Assembly: GCA_947683425.1 (NCBI GenBank)
Contig: CANTUQ010000004.1
Span: 33,123,001 to 33,187,000, forward strand
Length of the DNA stretch: 64,000 nt
Direction: 5' to 3'
DNA from: Excoecaria cochinchinensis
Taxonomy: Eukaryota > Streptophyta > Magnoliopsida > Malpighiales > Euphorbiaceae
The position numbers and the translations under genes were made by a program. Positions within the stretch are counted from its first letter, which is position 1. Each line of letters starts with the position of its first letter. Under the pieces are notes generated by a model that saw nothing but the letters and a program-made list of their open reading frames with translations, ran no database searches and was not told the DNA's origin. Positions 46,101 through 57,801 of this stretch are shown one piece after another.

Positions 46101-47877
46101 TTTGACCAACAAGAGATCAATATCACTTTTCATTTCTTTTTCACAATTTTCCATTTCATGACACTTATAACTTTATTCTAACTCCAATTATACCATATAC
46201 TCACTTAAACTTAACACGTCCCATCATTTTCTCTTAATTCATAATACATGATCAATCTTATTTAATATTTGATAATAATCTAAAAATTTTAAATAAACTA
46301 ATTTACACTCCACTTTAGCTATACATTCATTTTATGGCATTAATTTCATTAAATTATGAAAATATATCAATAAACCATACCTACACCCATTCGATCAAAG
46401 TGACTTTACTTCACATAAATTTCATTTTGTTCCATTTATCAATTATTCTATTAAATTATATGTTAATTAACATATATATAAACTTATATGCCATTAAACA
46501 TAAAAATACACATTAATAAACCTTGAAACTAATTTCGGCCTTACCTAGGTTTTCACACACAAAATTACTCTTTCCATTTTAATCACTCAAATCATTATTT
46601 TTAACCTCTAATTACATGTTTATAACATTAATTTCAATTATTCATGCATTATACACATAAACACATAACATACATAAACATAAATTCATACAAAATTCAT
46701 GGAAAATTAAGGATTCTGTAATCACTAACCTTCAATCCTTTAATACTCCATTCAAACTTCCATTTCCTTTTCCTAGCCTTATTTCATTAAAAGAAAACTC
46801 CATCCTCTAAAAATTCCATCTTGGCCAAATCCCCTCACAAGAAAACCAAGCAATATTTGCTTCAATATTTCAATCAAACAACATAATAACTCTAAAAACA
46901 TCCTAATATAATCATTTGAGCCCTTGAATTAAATTAAAAATACTAATTTCTCTTACCTTGAATTTTTGCCCAAATCTAAATCTCTTGATTTCAACCACTA
47001 AGTCCACCACAAATGAGAGCTAGGGGCTATAATAATCACTTAGAGGGGCTGAATTCCATGTATAAAGCTTGGATTTAAGGAGGAGATCAAAGAAAAATGA
47101 AGAAATCATTAGAGAAGGGAAGAGGAGAAAGCCACGGTCAAAGAGAGAAAGAGAGGAGAGAGAGGGCTACTGGAAAATCTGGAGAAACAGTAGATATTTT
47201 GCTCTATTTATAGGCCCTTTAATGGGCCATTTTAGAGCCTTCCAAAAGGGCCAACCCAAACTTAAGCTCGAATCCATTTATTAGCCATTATTTGCCCTAA
47301 ATTCATTTTTCTCACTTTATAAACTCAAATCCTCATAAAAATGCTCCCATAATTCTCAAAATATATTCATTAGGCTCCACGAATATTTTTGGGTCAATTG
47401 AAGACCGTTTTTCGGTCCAATAAGTTTTTACCTATCCAATAGCCAAATTTTTAGTGTCGCTATAAAATTAAATTTTCAATACCATTAGATTCTACTCATT
47501 CAAATGAGCGCATCCATATTTTTAGATTATTTTTTTGAGATCTGTAGCTCAAGTTATGGTTCGGTCAAACTTGATCAAATCTGGTAAAATCGGGCTGATT
47601 TTTGCCCATCAGAGTTGACCAACGGTCGTCCCTCACCGGGAATGCCCGTCCCTCAACCACTGATTCCCAAAATCGATTTTTTCGCTTCTTTTCACATTTT
47701 CAAGGCCTATTTGACCTCCGTTTGACCCCAAATTTCATATTTGGACTCCTTCTTACCTCCTCTTTCCAATGATTAAATAAAATATTTTTTGACCCCAAGA
47801 AGTACTATTCATCCTGGTGTTACTATTTATAGCCCAAAAATTACTATTCACAAAAATTACAATTTTGGGCCATTACA
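43111..47877 (-). mobile_element. Chromovirus-type solo LTR (4.77 kb), target duplication AAACT
   Basis: In + reading it runs TGTAACACCC ... GGCCATTACA, an LTR in - orientation, flanked by AAACT at 43106-43110 and 47878-47882. It has no internal region. The conserved stem-loop is at 43721-43741 (sense strand CTGGGCATT/AATGCTCAG) and a hairpin TGGACC/GGTCCA is at 45363-45379. The region 43700-46700 is extremely AT-rich and poor in G on the + strand; short ORFs there (45135-45898, 46334-46516, 47069-47284) show no family features and I do not call them. At nearly 4.8 kb it is unusually long for a plant LTR. Confidence 0.85.
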
Positions 47878-47882
47878 AAACT

Positions 47883-49475
47883 CATTCCATAAAATAATTT
47901 TTGCCTACCCTCCATATCATTTCAACTCATCTTAGTCAAATTCTAGATAGAACCAAGCACAAACCAATTATATATATATACACACACACACATATACACA
48001 CACACACATACATACATACATACATACATACTTACTTACTTAATTAGCTCATTTAAATTTATAGATTTTCATATACCCAATTTATAAATTGAAATACATA
48101 ACTTCAAATTACTATTTACAATATAATTTCAGAAGTTTTACACTTCTATATGTGAACATGCCATAACCAAAAACAAAATGTAATTCTTAAGTGCATCCAC
48201 CTCAAAATCTTTCGCTGTGCCCTTTTGTGACTCGAGACTTTATAGTAGATCCATTAGCTTTCTTCTAATTTTCTTTAAAACCTATGCACAAAAAGATACT
48301 ACGCGCTAAGCTATATGATTAGTGGTATTCAAGCAATTCCATTTTTCATCCATCTCAAACCATATAATATTTTACACATATAAATATCTTCAATTATTTC
48401 CAAGCATAAATAGGCATTAAAATTAATTTATGAAAGTTAAGCAAGTAAATAATTATATCAATTCATATTGAGTTACATAATGATTATTAAAATCTAGAGG
48501 AATTACATTGAATCAGATAAGTGGGATTTTGAAATATAGGATCGAGTTCTCGGAGCCATTCAGTCCATTACACATCTTATATCATTACTAAATTTTTAGC
48601 ATTCAACTATCAAGATTGAACTCTTGGAGCCATGTAGTCTATAACACAAATTGAATTCCCTACCCTTACATATTCGACCATGACATGAATAAATTGTTAA
48701 AGTTTTTTTTTTCATTAAATATCTTAATTAGGCTCTTATAATATCAAAAGCATGTTCATCAAATCAATTAATCAAAATAATGTGCACACCAATTTCTCAA
48801 GTTCAAGCATAATGCATGTAAGTATAGGAATTAGCAAATTATACTTCTCAAAATCAATCTAAATATGCTACATATCTTATTTAGTCCCCAATTTAACAAT
48901 TATAACATAATTTTCATAAACCCTTAATTTTCCCTTAAGAACACCCTAAGTTAGATAATACACAATTTATTATTTTTCATTAAGAAAAATAAAATTGCTT
49001 GAACACATATCAAAATTGACATCAATCCTTCAAATTAGACTCACAAGAGCTTCAAATTCATCACCATATCTTCATTTATTACTCCTTTCTCCTTCACCTT
49101 CACCTTCACCTTCAACTCATCTTCTTTATCTTTATAAAAATGCATAAAAATTCGATTCCATGCATTTTTGTTTATTAATGCATGCACTTATACTAAAATC
49201 ATGCATTAAAAATAACTTAAACTCCATTTATTGTTTCTTCATCTTTTCCCCAAAATTCTTGTTGATTTGATGATTTTAGGGACCCTAGTTTGATGATTTA
49301 GTGTTTAGACGTTGATTTAGGTGTTGGAGAGATATTAGATTGAGCTTTAGTATGAAAAAAATGAAAGAAAAAAAATGCAAAAGAAAGGAATAGGAGCTAT
49401 TCTCGGCAGCCAAGGGAAAAAAGAAGAAAATGATTGCATTTTTGCCATTTGGTCCCATGAAAATTCCCTTAAAAG
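47883..49475 (-). repeat. 5' LTR of Tekay-like copy 3, middle part
   Basis: The LTR resumes after the solo LTR. A degenerate stem-loop lies near 48306-48322, followed in sense orientation by the same flanking CCACT as elsewhere. 48491-49475 aligns with 39195-40620 apart from a deletion. The last eight bases, CTTAAAAG (49468-49475), are one copy of the hAT target duplication. No gene is visible. Confidence 0.7.
47968..48038. repeat. Microsatellite (TA)n (CA)n (TACA)n
   Basis: TATATATATA, then ACACACACAC, then repeated CATA and CTTA units. Confidence 0.9.
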
Positions 49476-49691
49476 TAGAGGTGGCAAGTTGGGCGGGTTG
49501 GGCGGGTTTGGGTTGGGTCACAAATGGGCGGGTCACAAATGGGCCAAAAAATATGGGTCATAAATGGGCTAAATGCCCAAATGGGTTGGGCGGGTTGGGC
49601 CAACCCATGGGCTAAAAACTTTTTGAATATACAAAAAATTTATAATAATACGCAAATGAATCGGGTGGTCCAAACAGACTAATTTTGGTCC

Positions 49692-49879
49692 AAACGGATT
49701 TAATAACTCAAATGGGTCTCTTGAGACCCAAACGGGCCGAAATGTAATTTGATCTTTTTAATTCATTTTTAATAAAAAATAATTTTCAAATTAATAAAGG
49801 GATATTAAAGTGACTAATGTAAAATAATTTGGCCCAAATGGATTGGATGGGCCAAATGGGTTGCTTAAGGCCCAAACGG
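49692..49879 (+). promoter_or_regulatory. Left subterminal AAACGG motifs of the hAT
   Basis: AAACGG occurs at 49692-49697, 49730-49735 and 49874-49879, the last two as CCAAACGGGCC. The terminal 140 bases also repeat GGGCGGGTTGGG and AAATGGGC. In maize Ac, transposase binds clustered subterminal AAACGG hexamers; a similar role here is an inference. Confidence 0.6.
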
Positions 49880-50073
49880 GCCGAATAGAGTTTGACCCAT
49901 TTAATCTATTTTTAATGAGAAATAATTTCGGATATAATGAAATGATATTAAAGTGACTAATATAAAATATTTTATACAAATGGATATACAAATAGCAAGT
50001 ACTTGTTTATTTCAAAATATTAATCTTACAAAAATATCGTATATATAAATAGTAAGAAATAACTATTTTCCGA

Positions 50074-52150
50074 TCACTCCACACTTTGATTTTGTTTTGA
50101 AAATTTAATATCCTTTCCCATGTGATATTGACAGTCATCCTCAGCTGCAATATTAATAAATACTAATCAGAATATTATAAGATTACGCAAAACATGTTCA
50201 AATAAATAATTGCATTTATTTTACCTTCAAATCCAAATAACCAACTACGAGTTGTAATCAATGCCTCTGCATTTTCAGGTAACATGGATGCCCTCCATTT
50301 GTTGAGAATTCTTCCTCCCATACTAAATGCTGACTCTGAAGCAACAGTAGTAATGGGAATTGTCATAATATCTCTAGCCATTACAGAAAGAATGGGATAT
50401 TTTGACTCATTATCCTTCCACCAATATAACACATCAAATTGAGGAGTTCTGCTCAGTCTTGGATCATTCAAATATACATCTAACTCGGATTTATCTCCAA
50501 AACTACTGCCAAGACTTTCAAATTCCTACATAACAATTATTATACAAGTTATACTATATATTACTTCAAAAATGCAAATATATTATTATAAAAAAGTATA
50601 AAAATTAAGGATAAAAGACGCACTTTCATAAGATCATCATCCACACTTGGTCTCCTTTCTGTTGATGCCTGACAAGTTGGGTTATTAATTGCATATGACG
50701 CAAAAAGTTCATACAACTTATCCTTAATTTCTCTGCATTCATATTGAGCAACAATCTCATCTCCAAATAACTTTCTATAAGAAAATGTTATAAAATCCAA
50801 CTTATAACGAGGATCTAGAATAACAGCAAATGAAAGAATAGTGCTGTAGCAGTCCCAGTACTTTTCAAACTTATCAAACATCAAAGTAGTCATATCCTTA
50901 ATACACTGATCTTCACTTATTTTTCCTTCCAACAACAACAGATGAATCCTCAGAACGCTATAAAAGTACATATTTGAAGTGGGATAACAGGTTCCTGAAA
51001 AAAGATTTGTAATATCTTGAAAAGGCTTCAATATATTACATATTTTCTCAACTAAAGTCCACTGATCATCAGTTGGATTCCAAATAAATGTCGAGTCAAC
51101 AACAGCCAAATATGAAAAAGCCTTTCGATAAAAAAGGGCTCTATCAAGCATCATATAGGTAGAATTCCACCTTGTGGGACAATCCAACCACAATCCTTTA
51201 GAAAACTCAAGACCCACCCTATCAACACATTCAACAAACTTAATTTTTCTAGCTTCAGAGCCATTCACATATTTCACCCCTTCTCTGATAGACATAATTG
51301 ATCTGTCAATCAATTTCAAACCCTCTTGAACAATAAGATTTAGAATATGAGCTCCACAACGCACATGAAAAAATTCACCATTACAATGCAAATAACCATG
51401 CAAATTAAGTTGATCTCTCAATAACTCTTGCATATTGTCATTATTTCTTGCATTATCTAAAGTAATGGTAAAAATTTTCTCCTCTATTCCCCAAAATTTT
51501 AACTTGTCATAAACTTTTTCATATAATAGAGAAGCCGTGTGCGGAGGAGGAAAATGACAAAAGTTCAATATTTTACAGCATAACTTCCAATCCTTGTCCA
51601 CATAATGAGCAGTTAGGCAAAGGTAACCCTCTGAAATACATGATGTCCATACATCACATGTCAAACAAATTCTACCCGGTACTTCAGCTAAAATATTTTT
51701 TAGAATATCCAATTCTCTCTTATGTATCTTTAAGCAACATGATTTTGCTGTATTCCTACATATTGGCTTCACATCTTGGTTCAAATATGTATGAAGATTT
51801 CTATTAGCTTCATGTTCAGCAAAAGTAAAAGTGTACCCATGCCTAATTATAGCTAAAGCTAAGTGCTCTTTGTAAGCATCTTGGTCTATCTTATACTTTG
51901 GTTCGTCAGACACAACATTAAATTTAAGACATACCTTCAGGTGACGTCTTAAACTAGAAGTCCCATGAGTAGAATCAGCAATATATTCTTTTGAGCAATG
52001 TTTACACTTACCTCTAGATTTTCCATCATCATACTGACTTGATGGTATAAAATCGAAATCATTCCATATAGAAGATACACGTCGTCTTTTGGAAGTGGCT
52101 TCTGCAGAAGTGTCATTGCTCTCATCCAGACTACAAACACTAGGATCCAT
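50074..52150 (-). CDS. hAT transposase (three exons, about 632 aa)
   Basis: The protein cuts and pastes the element in the nucleus. My model: exon 1 52150-50624, intron 50623-50526 (GT..AG), exon 2 50525-50225, intron 50224-50145 (GT..AG), exon 3 50144-50074. All joins keep frame and there is no internal stop. I chose Met 52150 (MDPSVCS...) because the 27 codons upstream are low-complexity AT. Domains: BED-type zinc finger at about residues 49-74 (CKHC..H..C), first catalytic Asp in CDVWTS (about 166), second Asp in LDNARNND (about 232), CGAHILNL and CPTRWNST boxes, then in exon 2 the VASESAF Glu and the C-terminal dimerisation region ending NKWRASML. It resembles Ac/RICESLEEPER-type proteins. 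The motifs and length fit an active enzyme; splicing is predicted, not shown. Confidence 0.85.
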
Positions 52151-52664
52151 TCTACATAAAACAATAAAGAAATTTACTTTGTTAACAATAAAGAAAACAT
52201 CAAATATATATATATATATAATAAACATCAAATTTATTTTCTTAGCTAAAACAGTTCATATATTTATTTGTGAACAAACCAAGAATTAAAATTGTGAAAT
52301 GCCTCTATAAATAAACTGATGAAATAAATTTAAGCAGTTCCCTTCGGAACATCTCAGCAGTAAATCTTGTTCTTATGTAATAGTTCACTTTCTAAGAATT
52401 GGTGTTTCCACTGTTTGGCCAAGTTATGGAGTAAATTTTCTAATGCGCTCACTAATAGAAGCAATTACAGGAGAAAAGTTACCTAAAAAATTGTAATTGA
52501 GAAGTGAAGTGATATGGATAAAATGAAGAATCAAAAATATTGAAGTTTTATTAGAATGAACTTACATCTGAAATTGCTCCCTCAATTCAACGAATTCAGT
52601 TTTGGATTACTCCAAAAGAGAAATATTTTTCATTTTTGGATTACTCCAAAAGAGAAATATTTTT
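52151..52664 (-). mobile_element. hAT region upstream of transposase, with a 30-bp tandem repeat
   Basis: Probable promoter and leader of the transposase. An AT run lies at 52206-52222. A 30-base unit beginning TTTGGATTACTCCAAAAGAG is repeated at 52601-52630 and 52635-52664, immediately before the GDSL fragment. TTGGATTACTCCAA is itself nearly palindromic. No gene is recognised in 52232-52600. Confidence 0.6.
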
Positions 52665-52945
52665 GAACAAGTTATGGACAAAATCCCATCTGTGGTCGAT
52701 GAAATTGAGAATGCTGTCCAGGTAATTGATTAAATCTTTTGCATAATGATTTTATTTTACTTCTTTTGGTGAAAAAAAAGGACATATGTAGGCTCTATAT
52801 GAGAAAGGAGGGAGGAAGTTCTGGATACATAACACAGGACCACTAGGTTGTCTGCCAAGGAATTTAATCGACAGCTGCTTGCTCTTAGCCAACAACTTAG
52901 GTTTGAGTTAAAGGATGCCAAAATTGTCTTTGTTGTTCATTTATC
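52665..52945 (+). pseudogene. Captured GDSL esterase/lipase fragment with intron
   Basis: The + strand encodes a short exon end (KIPSVVDEIENAVQ, to 52721), a GT..AG intron of 70 bases (52722-52791) and the next exon from 52792 (ALYEKGGRKFWIHNTGPLGCLP). FWIHNTGPLGCLP is a signature block of plant GDSL esterase/lipases, which hydrolyse ester bonds in secreted lipids and polymers. After a frameshift with loss of coding sequence, FNRQLLALSQQLRFELKDA continues the same family. The catalytic Ser and Asp/His blocks are absent, so it has no enzyme function. The retained intron shows it was copied as DNA, not from mRNA. It runs opposite to the transposase. Confidence 0.85.
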
Positions 52946-52977
52946 AGAAACCACTTACTAAATAAAAACAAATATGC

Positions 52978-53112
52978 ACAGCAGCATTACTAGGATTTAA
53001 CATATACATATTTCTAGCAGCAGTAAAAATGGAAGTAGGAATGTTACTTAGAACAGGGTACAAAGCATTATCAATTGGAATTCTATCAGTCATAATCCCA
53101 TTAACCTGCTTG
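52978..53112 (+). pseudogene. Captured cation/H+ exchanger (CHX-like) fragment
   Basis: An open stretch of about 44 codons in the + strand reads as two hydrophobic segments around a polar turn: FNIYIFLAAVKMEVGML, then LLRTGYKALSIGILSVIIPL. This is the pattern of plant CHX/KEA-type monovalent cation-proton antiporters (a transmembrane helix, VKMD-like turn, RTGKKA, next helix). It begins about 30 bases after the GDSL fragment and shares its orientation. The match is short and made from memory, so the family call is less certain than for GDSL; no function is possible. Confidence 0.6.
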
Positions 53113-54383
53113 GAGTCTATACACACATCTAACAGTCAAACACAACATCTAAAGTCAAATTAAACACATTATCATCAGTTTGTTAAATGTTACAACCATA
53201 TAATCAATTGTGGCTTTCTGACCATCCGTTTTATATGCTTGTATAACTGTTTCTATATTAATCAGCTATAACTGGTACTAGATAAGTCAGGGGGGGCAAA
53301 GCATCAATACCCATAAAATGGAGGATAAATGGTTATCATCTATGACTCACAATTCTTCAATATGTTAAATATACTTCATCTCCAAGAATATGCAAGTCTT
53401 TCTTCATGGTTCATAATTAAATCTTCTGTTTTTGTGATAAGTTGGAATCTTTAAGGAACTTAAACCTCCACACAGGATACCCTATAAAACCCTTAATTAC
53501 TTCTCATGATAAACCACAGTACTAATAAAACTGCACTGTCTTCTGCCATACATCACACACCCAAAACCTGAAACAAAAATGGACTTCTTACCCCACAGAG
53601 GAATAGCTAAAGAATGCCGTATAACCTATGTAAATCATAATAAGGGTGGAGTTCCTTACATAGAAGAGCAATTAATGGGCATGTTTAAGAGCTTAAAACA
53701 TAACAATTATTCTTGTAAATCATAATTCAAACACAAGTACAAACCAAATGAGTACATAATAATTCACGGGGGAAATACGATAAAGCAGCAGAAGAATATA
53801 ATTGGCCATTGAATTAAAAACAGTAGGACATTATCCAAGTCAAGGCTAGAGTAAACGTTAAGCGAGACCCGAAAACAGTTAAGTTGTAATGTTATAAGAC
53901 GTAAGAGAAGAAGAGAAGAACAATGTAGGAAAATAGAAAAGGAGGTAAAGTGGGTAAGATGATGATCTTAAAATCCCCCAAAAGGATAATTTCATTATAC
54001 GATTACTAACCATAAAAAGAGCAACCATGTATGAATATACCTAAAGGAAAAACTCCATTAACCTAGCATTTACAACTTTCGATGCCTACAGTACCAATCG
54101 ACTCAATTTCTCCTTTTTCAATAGCTATTGGGGACTGGATTCACATTTCTCATTCAAAACTACAAATGCAATAGGAGAGCTTACATGGCAGCGAGCACGA
54201 GAGAGAGAGGCAGCGAGCACGAGAGAGAGAGGCAGCGAGGATGGCAGTGGCGATGATTAGACAGTGGAGAGGGAGAGAGGAGGCGGAGGTGGAAGCACTC
54301 GATGGTGAGAGCGAGAGAGCGAGACAGATAGAGAGGGCCACAACAAACAGAAACTGGAAGGGGCAGAGTGAGGCCTGTTGGGC
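53113..54383 (+). mobile_element. hAT interior right of the captured fragments
   Basis: No protein family recognised. A stretch near 53610-53690 reads openly in + strand (ECRITYVNHNKGGVPYIEEQL) and might be another captured piece. At 54186-54240 a 22-base unit beginning GCAGCGAGCACGAGAGAGAG is repeated 2.5 times. Confidence 0.4.
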
Positions 54384-54404
54384 AAACGGGCCAGACCCAA
54401 ACGG
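54384..54404 (+). promoter_or_regulatory. Right subterminal AAACGG motifs of the hAT
   Basis: Two copies of AAACGGGCC lie at 54384-54392 and 54399-54407, about 130-150 bases from the right end. The remaining bases to 54534 are rich in GGGTTTGGG and GGGCGGG, echoing the left end. Confidence 0.6.
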
Positions 54405-54542
54405 GCCATGTTTTATACGGGCCTTATTTGGGTGGGTTTAAATGGGTAAATTTTTAATTGGGTTGGGTTTGGGTCAATTTTTATTGGGCGGGTTGGGCGG
54501 GCTTTTTGGGTCTGGGCCAAGTTTGACAGGCCTACTTAAAAG

Positions 54543-55121
54543 TCTAATAGTTGTAATAAAAAAGAAACTTAATCCAAGCAATGCTAAATTTCCACTATTT
54601 TATTTTATTTTTCAAGATCCAAGATTAAATTATAATTTTAATCCATTTTTTGGATTTAATCCCACTAATTTTTTTATTTAATAATTTTAAAATACATAGT
54701 CAAAAATTATTCGAGTGCTATTTAGTCTCCTAGTCTAAAATAACTTCCCTAAAACTTATAAGTTCCTTTCTTTTTCTTAATAAATAATACTCATTAAAAT
54801 ATCAACCCCATATAAATACCTTAATTAATATCATATATTTTCCATTAGTATGTTCAGGTTTGATTTTCACTCCTTTTTGGTCAAACTTTGACTTCTGGTC
54901 AACCATAACACTTTTTGTTTTAAATTATGACTTGAATTTTATTTCACATTCTTAATTTCACCTAAAAATCATACTCAATAATATTTAATACTCATTAGTG
55001 CCATCAATTTTTACCATTAGTGTCTCGGGTCAAACTTTGACCATTGATCAACTTTGGTCAACTAAGTCATTATTTACAATCGATAATACTATTCACGAAT
55101 CAAAAATTTTGGGGCATTACA
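54543..55121 (-). repeat. 5' LTR of Tekay-like copy 3, outer part
   Basis: The LTR resumes after the second CTTAAAAG. To 54815 it aligns with 40635-40905. It continues with repeated GGTCAAACTTTGAC and TGGTCAAC motifs (54879-55055) and ends GGGGCATTACA at 55121, the - strand LTR start TGTAATGCCCC. Without the two nested insertions and duplicated targets the whole LTR is about 2.4 kb, close to the 2,488 bp of the gag-only element. Confidence 0.8.
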
Positions 55122-55603
55122 ATATGAGATGCCTTGTATGGAATGATGCATGATTTATAAATAAATAGACATCATAAGTTAAAATTAAAATCCCTCACCA
55201 TAATGTTAAGTCATATTCTACCCATAATCATAGCACCTGTCAAGACTAAAATCACCAAAATGTGGGTCTGCCAAAGGGAAGTACATTAGGTTATCTTAGT
55301 AAGGCAAGATGGGCAATATTGCTACCCATATGTTTAAAAGTGGTTAGACTTAATTAGGCTACCAAAATAGTTTTGGGTCTAAGGGCATTAGATGAAATTA
55401 TAACATGTCGGGACATATGTATGTGTATGTGCATTTATATACATACATATGTATATGTATATGTATGTGTATGTGTATGTAAGAATAGACATATGTATGT
55501 ATGTATATACATATGTATGTAAGTACATACATATATACATATACAGATATATGTATGTATTCACATATAAACACATACACATACATATACATATACATGC
55601 ATA

Positions 55604-55648
<45 letters not shown>

Positions 55649-56019
55649 TAAGAAGATTCAAAAAATTTAGAAAATATTTTTTTATTAGTTCTCCAATCTC
55701 TTTTTCATTTTAGAAAACTGGAACATTTATTTTCTATTCTCTATTTTAGAGAATTAACTAAAATAAACATGATATCTATTTTCTATTTTCTGTGAAAATT
55801 TTTTCTGGAAACTGGAGCAATTTTATAAATGTGAATAGGCCCTAAGAGTTACATGAGATGTAATTGGTAAGGAGTTATCTACCTAAATAACTTGACTTTA
55901 GGATTTATGCTAAAGTAGACTTAGAGTTAGGTGAAATATTAATCTTAGCCCACTAAGTTGTTACAATTGTTGTAATTAATATTGAGGGTTATTATTTTAG
56001 TTGGAGTTTTAAGAGAAAC
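55122..56019. other. Unassigned AT-rich DNA with microsatellite
   Basis: No gene or element end recognised. A (TATG)n/(TACA)n/(TA)n block covers about 55415-55645; the Tyr/Ile-rich ORFs there on both strands are artefacts. GTTGTTACAATTGTTGTAAT near 55957 could be a decayed LTR terminus, but I cannot confirm it. Confidence 0.6.
55415..55645. repeat. Compound microsatellite of TATG, TACA and TA units
   Basis: About 230 bases of alternating purine-pyrimidine sequence, ending in roughly 21 TA units. Confidence 0.92.
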
Positions 56020-57227
56020 TGTAACACCCTATCTACCCCCTAGGAGGATAATAGAGTGTTGCAATACAATACATGAAACTTGCAGAAATCAAAGTAATAA
56101 AGTTTCTTTTCTTTTTATTACTGTACTTGTACAACATTACATTAATAGTTATTTACAGACATAACTATCCTATCCTTGTGTTGGCCTAGCCTTTTTGCAG
56201 ACGATCCTTCAGGGCAACCCCAACTTTGTACCTACATAGATTAAATCTCATGCGAAGCATAAAAGCTTGGTGGAAAAACATATAGGGTATAGATAACGAC
56301 TTATGATAGCCATCCAAGCACACACATACAAATGACATACACAAGCAACTATAATACATATGAACATATTATCAAATCCGCCAAAGGTATAGTACATTAA
56401 TTAAAACCTTCAGATAATATTAAATTAGTATCTTAAGCTCTAATAATATACCAAGCAAGCAAAGCACATAAACATGTTTTTCTCGAGTACATTTACAATA
56501 TAGGCGGAACAATCTAACTTATCTTTCATGAACATATTTTCATAATAATTAACTTGCATGGTCTAGTCATTAAATATGTTGCTTATCCCCAAGGTAATGG
56601 ATAACTAAAGTACATAATAGTACGTGCCTGAAGGTACTGAATAGCGGTACCCGTAGGTATAATACAAAAGTACCCGTAGGTACAATTCATTTTAACTAAT
56701 TATATTTATGTGACAGAAGGTGACCTAAACGGGGCCAACTGAACAGAACGGTATCCATTATCCTGGTCAAAGCAAACTTTTAATCATAATAGGTCAACAC
56801 TGAATACATTAAATCATGAATATAATTTTCCAATTCAAAAGAGTATATATAGTTATACAGAACAATACAATTATTGTCATTTTCATATCGTGTCGGTATG
56901 CACATTTTAACTTTCTATGATTTAGTTCAGACTTGGAATAATATTTCAAGCTTCCTATGTATCCCAAGATTTGGGAATCAGAACCACGTAGTTCTACATA
57001 TTCTAATATACTGTGTAAAGAGCTTGTACATATAATGAATAACAGATCAGATACAAATCAGTTACAGATCAGATAATAGTTCAGATACAGATCAGGAACA
57101 AATCAAATAACAGATCAGGTAACAGGTCATGTAAACTCATATAATAATCATGCATAATGTCAAAATTATACTAATTTATTAAATCACAATATTCACATTA
57201 AGTGCATTCCACATTACATCACAAAAT

Positions 57228-57266
<39 letters not shown>

Positions 57267-57268
57267 TA

Positions 57269-57306
<38 letters not shown>

Positions 57307-57308
57307 TA

Positions 57309-57382
<74 letters not shown>

Positions 57383-57395
57383 TATATATATACAC

Positions 57396-57432
<37 letters not shown>
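57228..57432. repeat. Long (TA)n microsatellite
   Basis: About 200 bases of TA repeats with interruptions GATATATATGTGTATA and a short CA run, inside the LTR. Tyr/Ile repeat ORFs here are artefacts. Confidence 0.95.
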
Positions 57433-57437
<5 letters not shown>

Positions 57438-57753
57438 TTACAATATTTAGTCCATATTTATGTATTATTTATATCTCATAAGTTTCCATTTTATCTTAAT
57501 CATGCATAGAAATATATTTAAACACATTAGAATTACAAATAGCATAGAAGTTGAAATTGGCACATGGATATATATTTATAACTAACATTATAATATATTC
57601 TAATATAAACAATCCCAAAACAATCCCACGTTTCAAGGATTTCCATTTGTTATACTATAATTTATTAAATTATAATGGCCAAACCTTAACTTGGGAAGTG
57701 AACATTTGGGACAGGCAAAACAAAAGAAATCAAAGGGAAAAAAATGCTATCAG

Positions 57754-57801
57754 GAGTCATGTCATGACTCATGACAGAGGCTTGCCGTCACGAGTCGTGA
57801 C
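57754..57801 (-). repeat. Two perfect palindromes, likely deaminated CpG modules
   Basis: GAGTCATG-T-CATGACTC (57754-57770) and GTCACGA-G-TCGTGAC (57787-57801) are perfect palindromes in a LTR position matching the TCGCGA arrays elsewhere. Changing CG to TG/CA in GTCGCGATCGCGAC gives sequences of this kind. A third related piece, GACTCGAGAC, follows near 57811-57820. Confidence 0.7.

Larger units (their letters stand above)
49476..54534 (-). mobile_element. hAT transposon, 5.06 kb, target duplication CTTAAAAG, with captured host fragments
   Basis: The element starts TAGAGGTGGCAAG and ends, reversed, TAGGCCTGTCAAACTTGGC, an imperfect terminal inverted repeat. It is flanked by the 8-bp duplication CTTAAAAG (49468-49475 and 54535-54542), the hAT hallmark. 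The empty-site sequence can be read at about 40630-40645 in the sister LTR. Inside are a - strand transposase, AAACGG-type subterminal motifs at both ends, and + strand pieces of two host genes. It inserted into the 5' LTR of Tekay-like copy 3 and looks recent, because ends and coding frame are well kept. Confidence 0.95.

Noticed and set aside
52330..52370. GTTCCCTTCGGAACATC, resembling the 5' stem-loop of U6 snRNA
   Set aside because: Only the first hairpin resembles U6; the conserved ACAGAGA and AGC segments do not follow, so it is probably chance.
55388..57509. Tyr/Ile-rich ORFs in several frames
   Set aside because: Translations of TATG, TACA and TA microsatellites.
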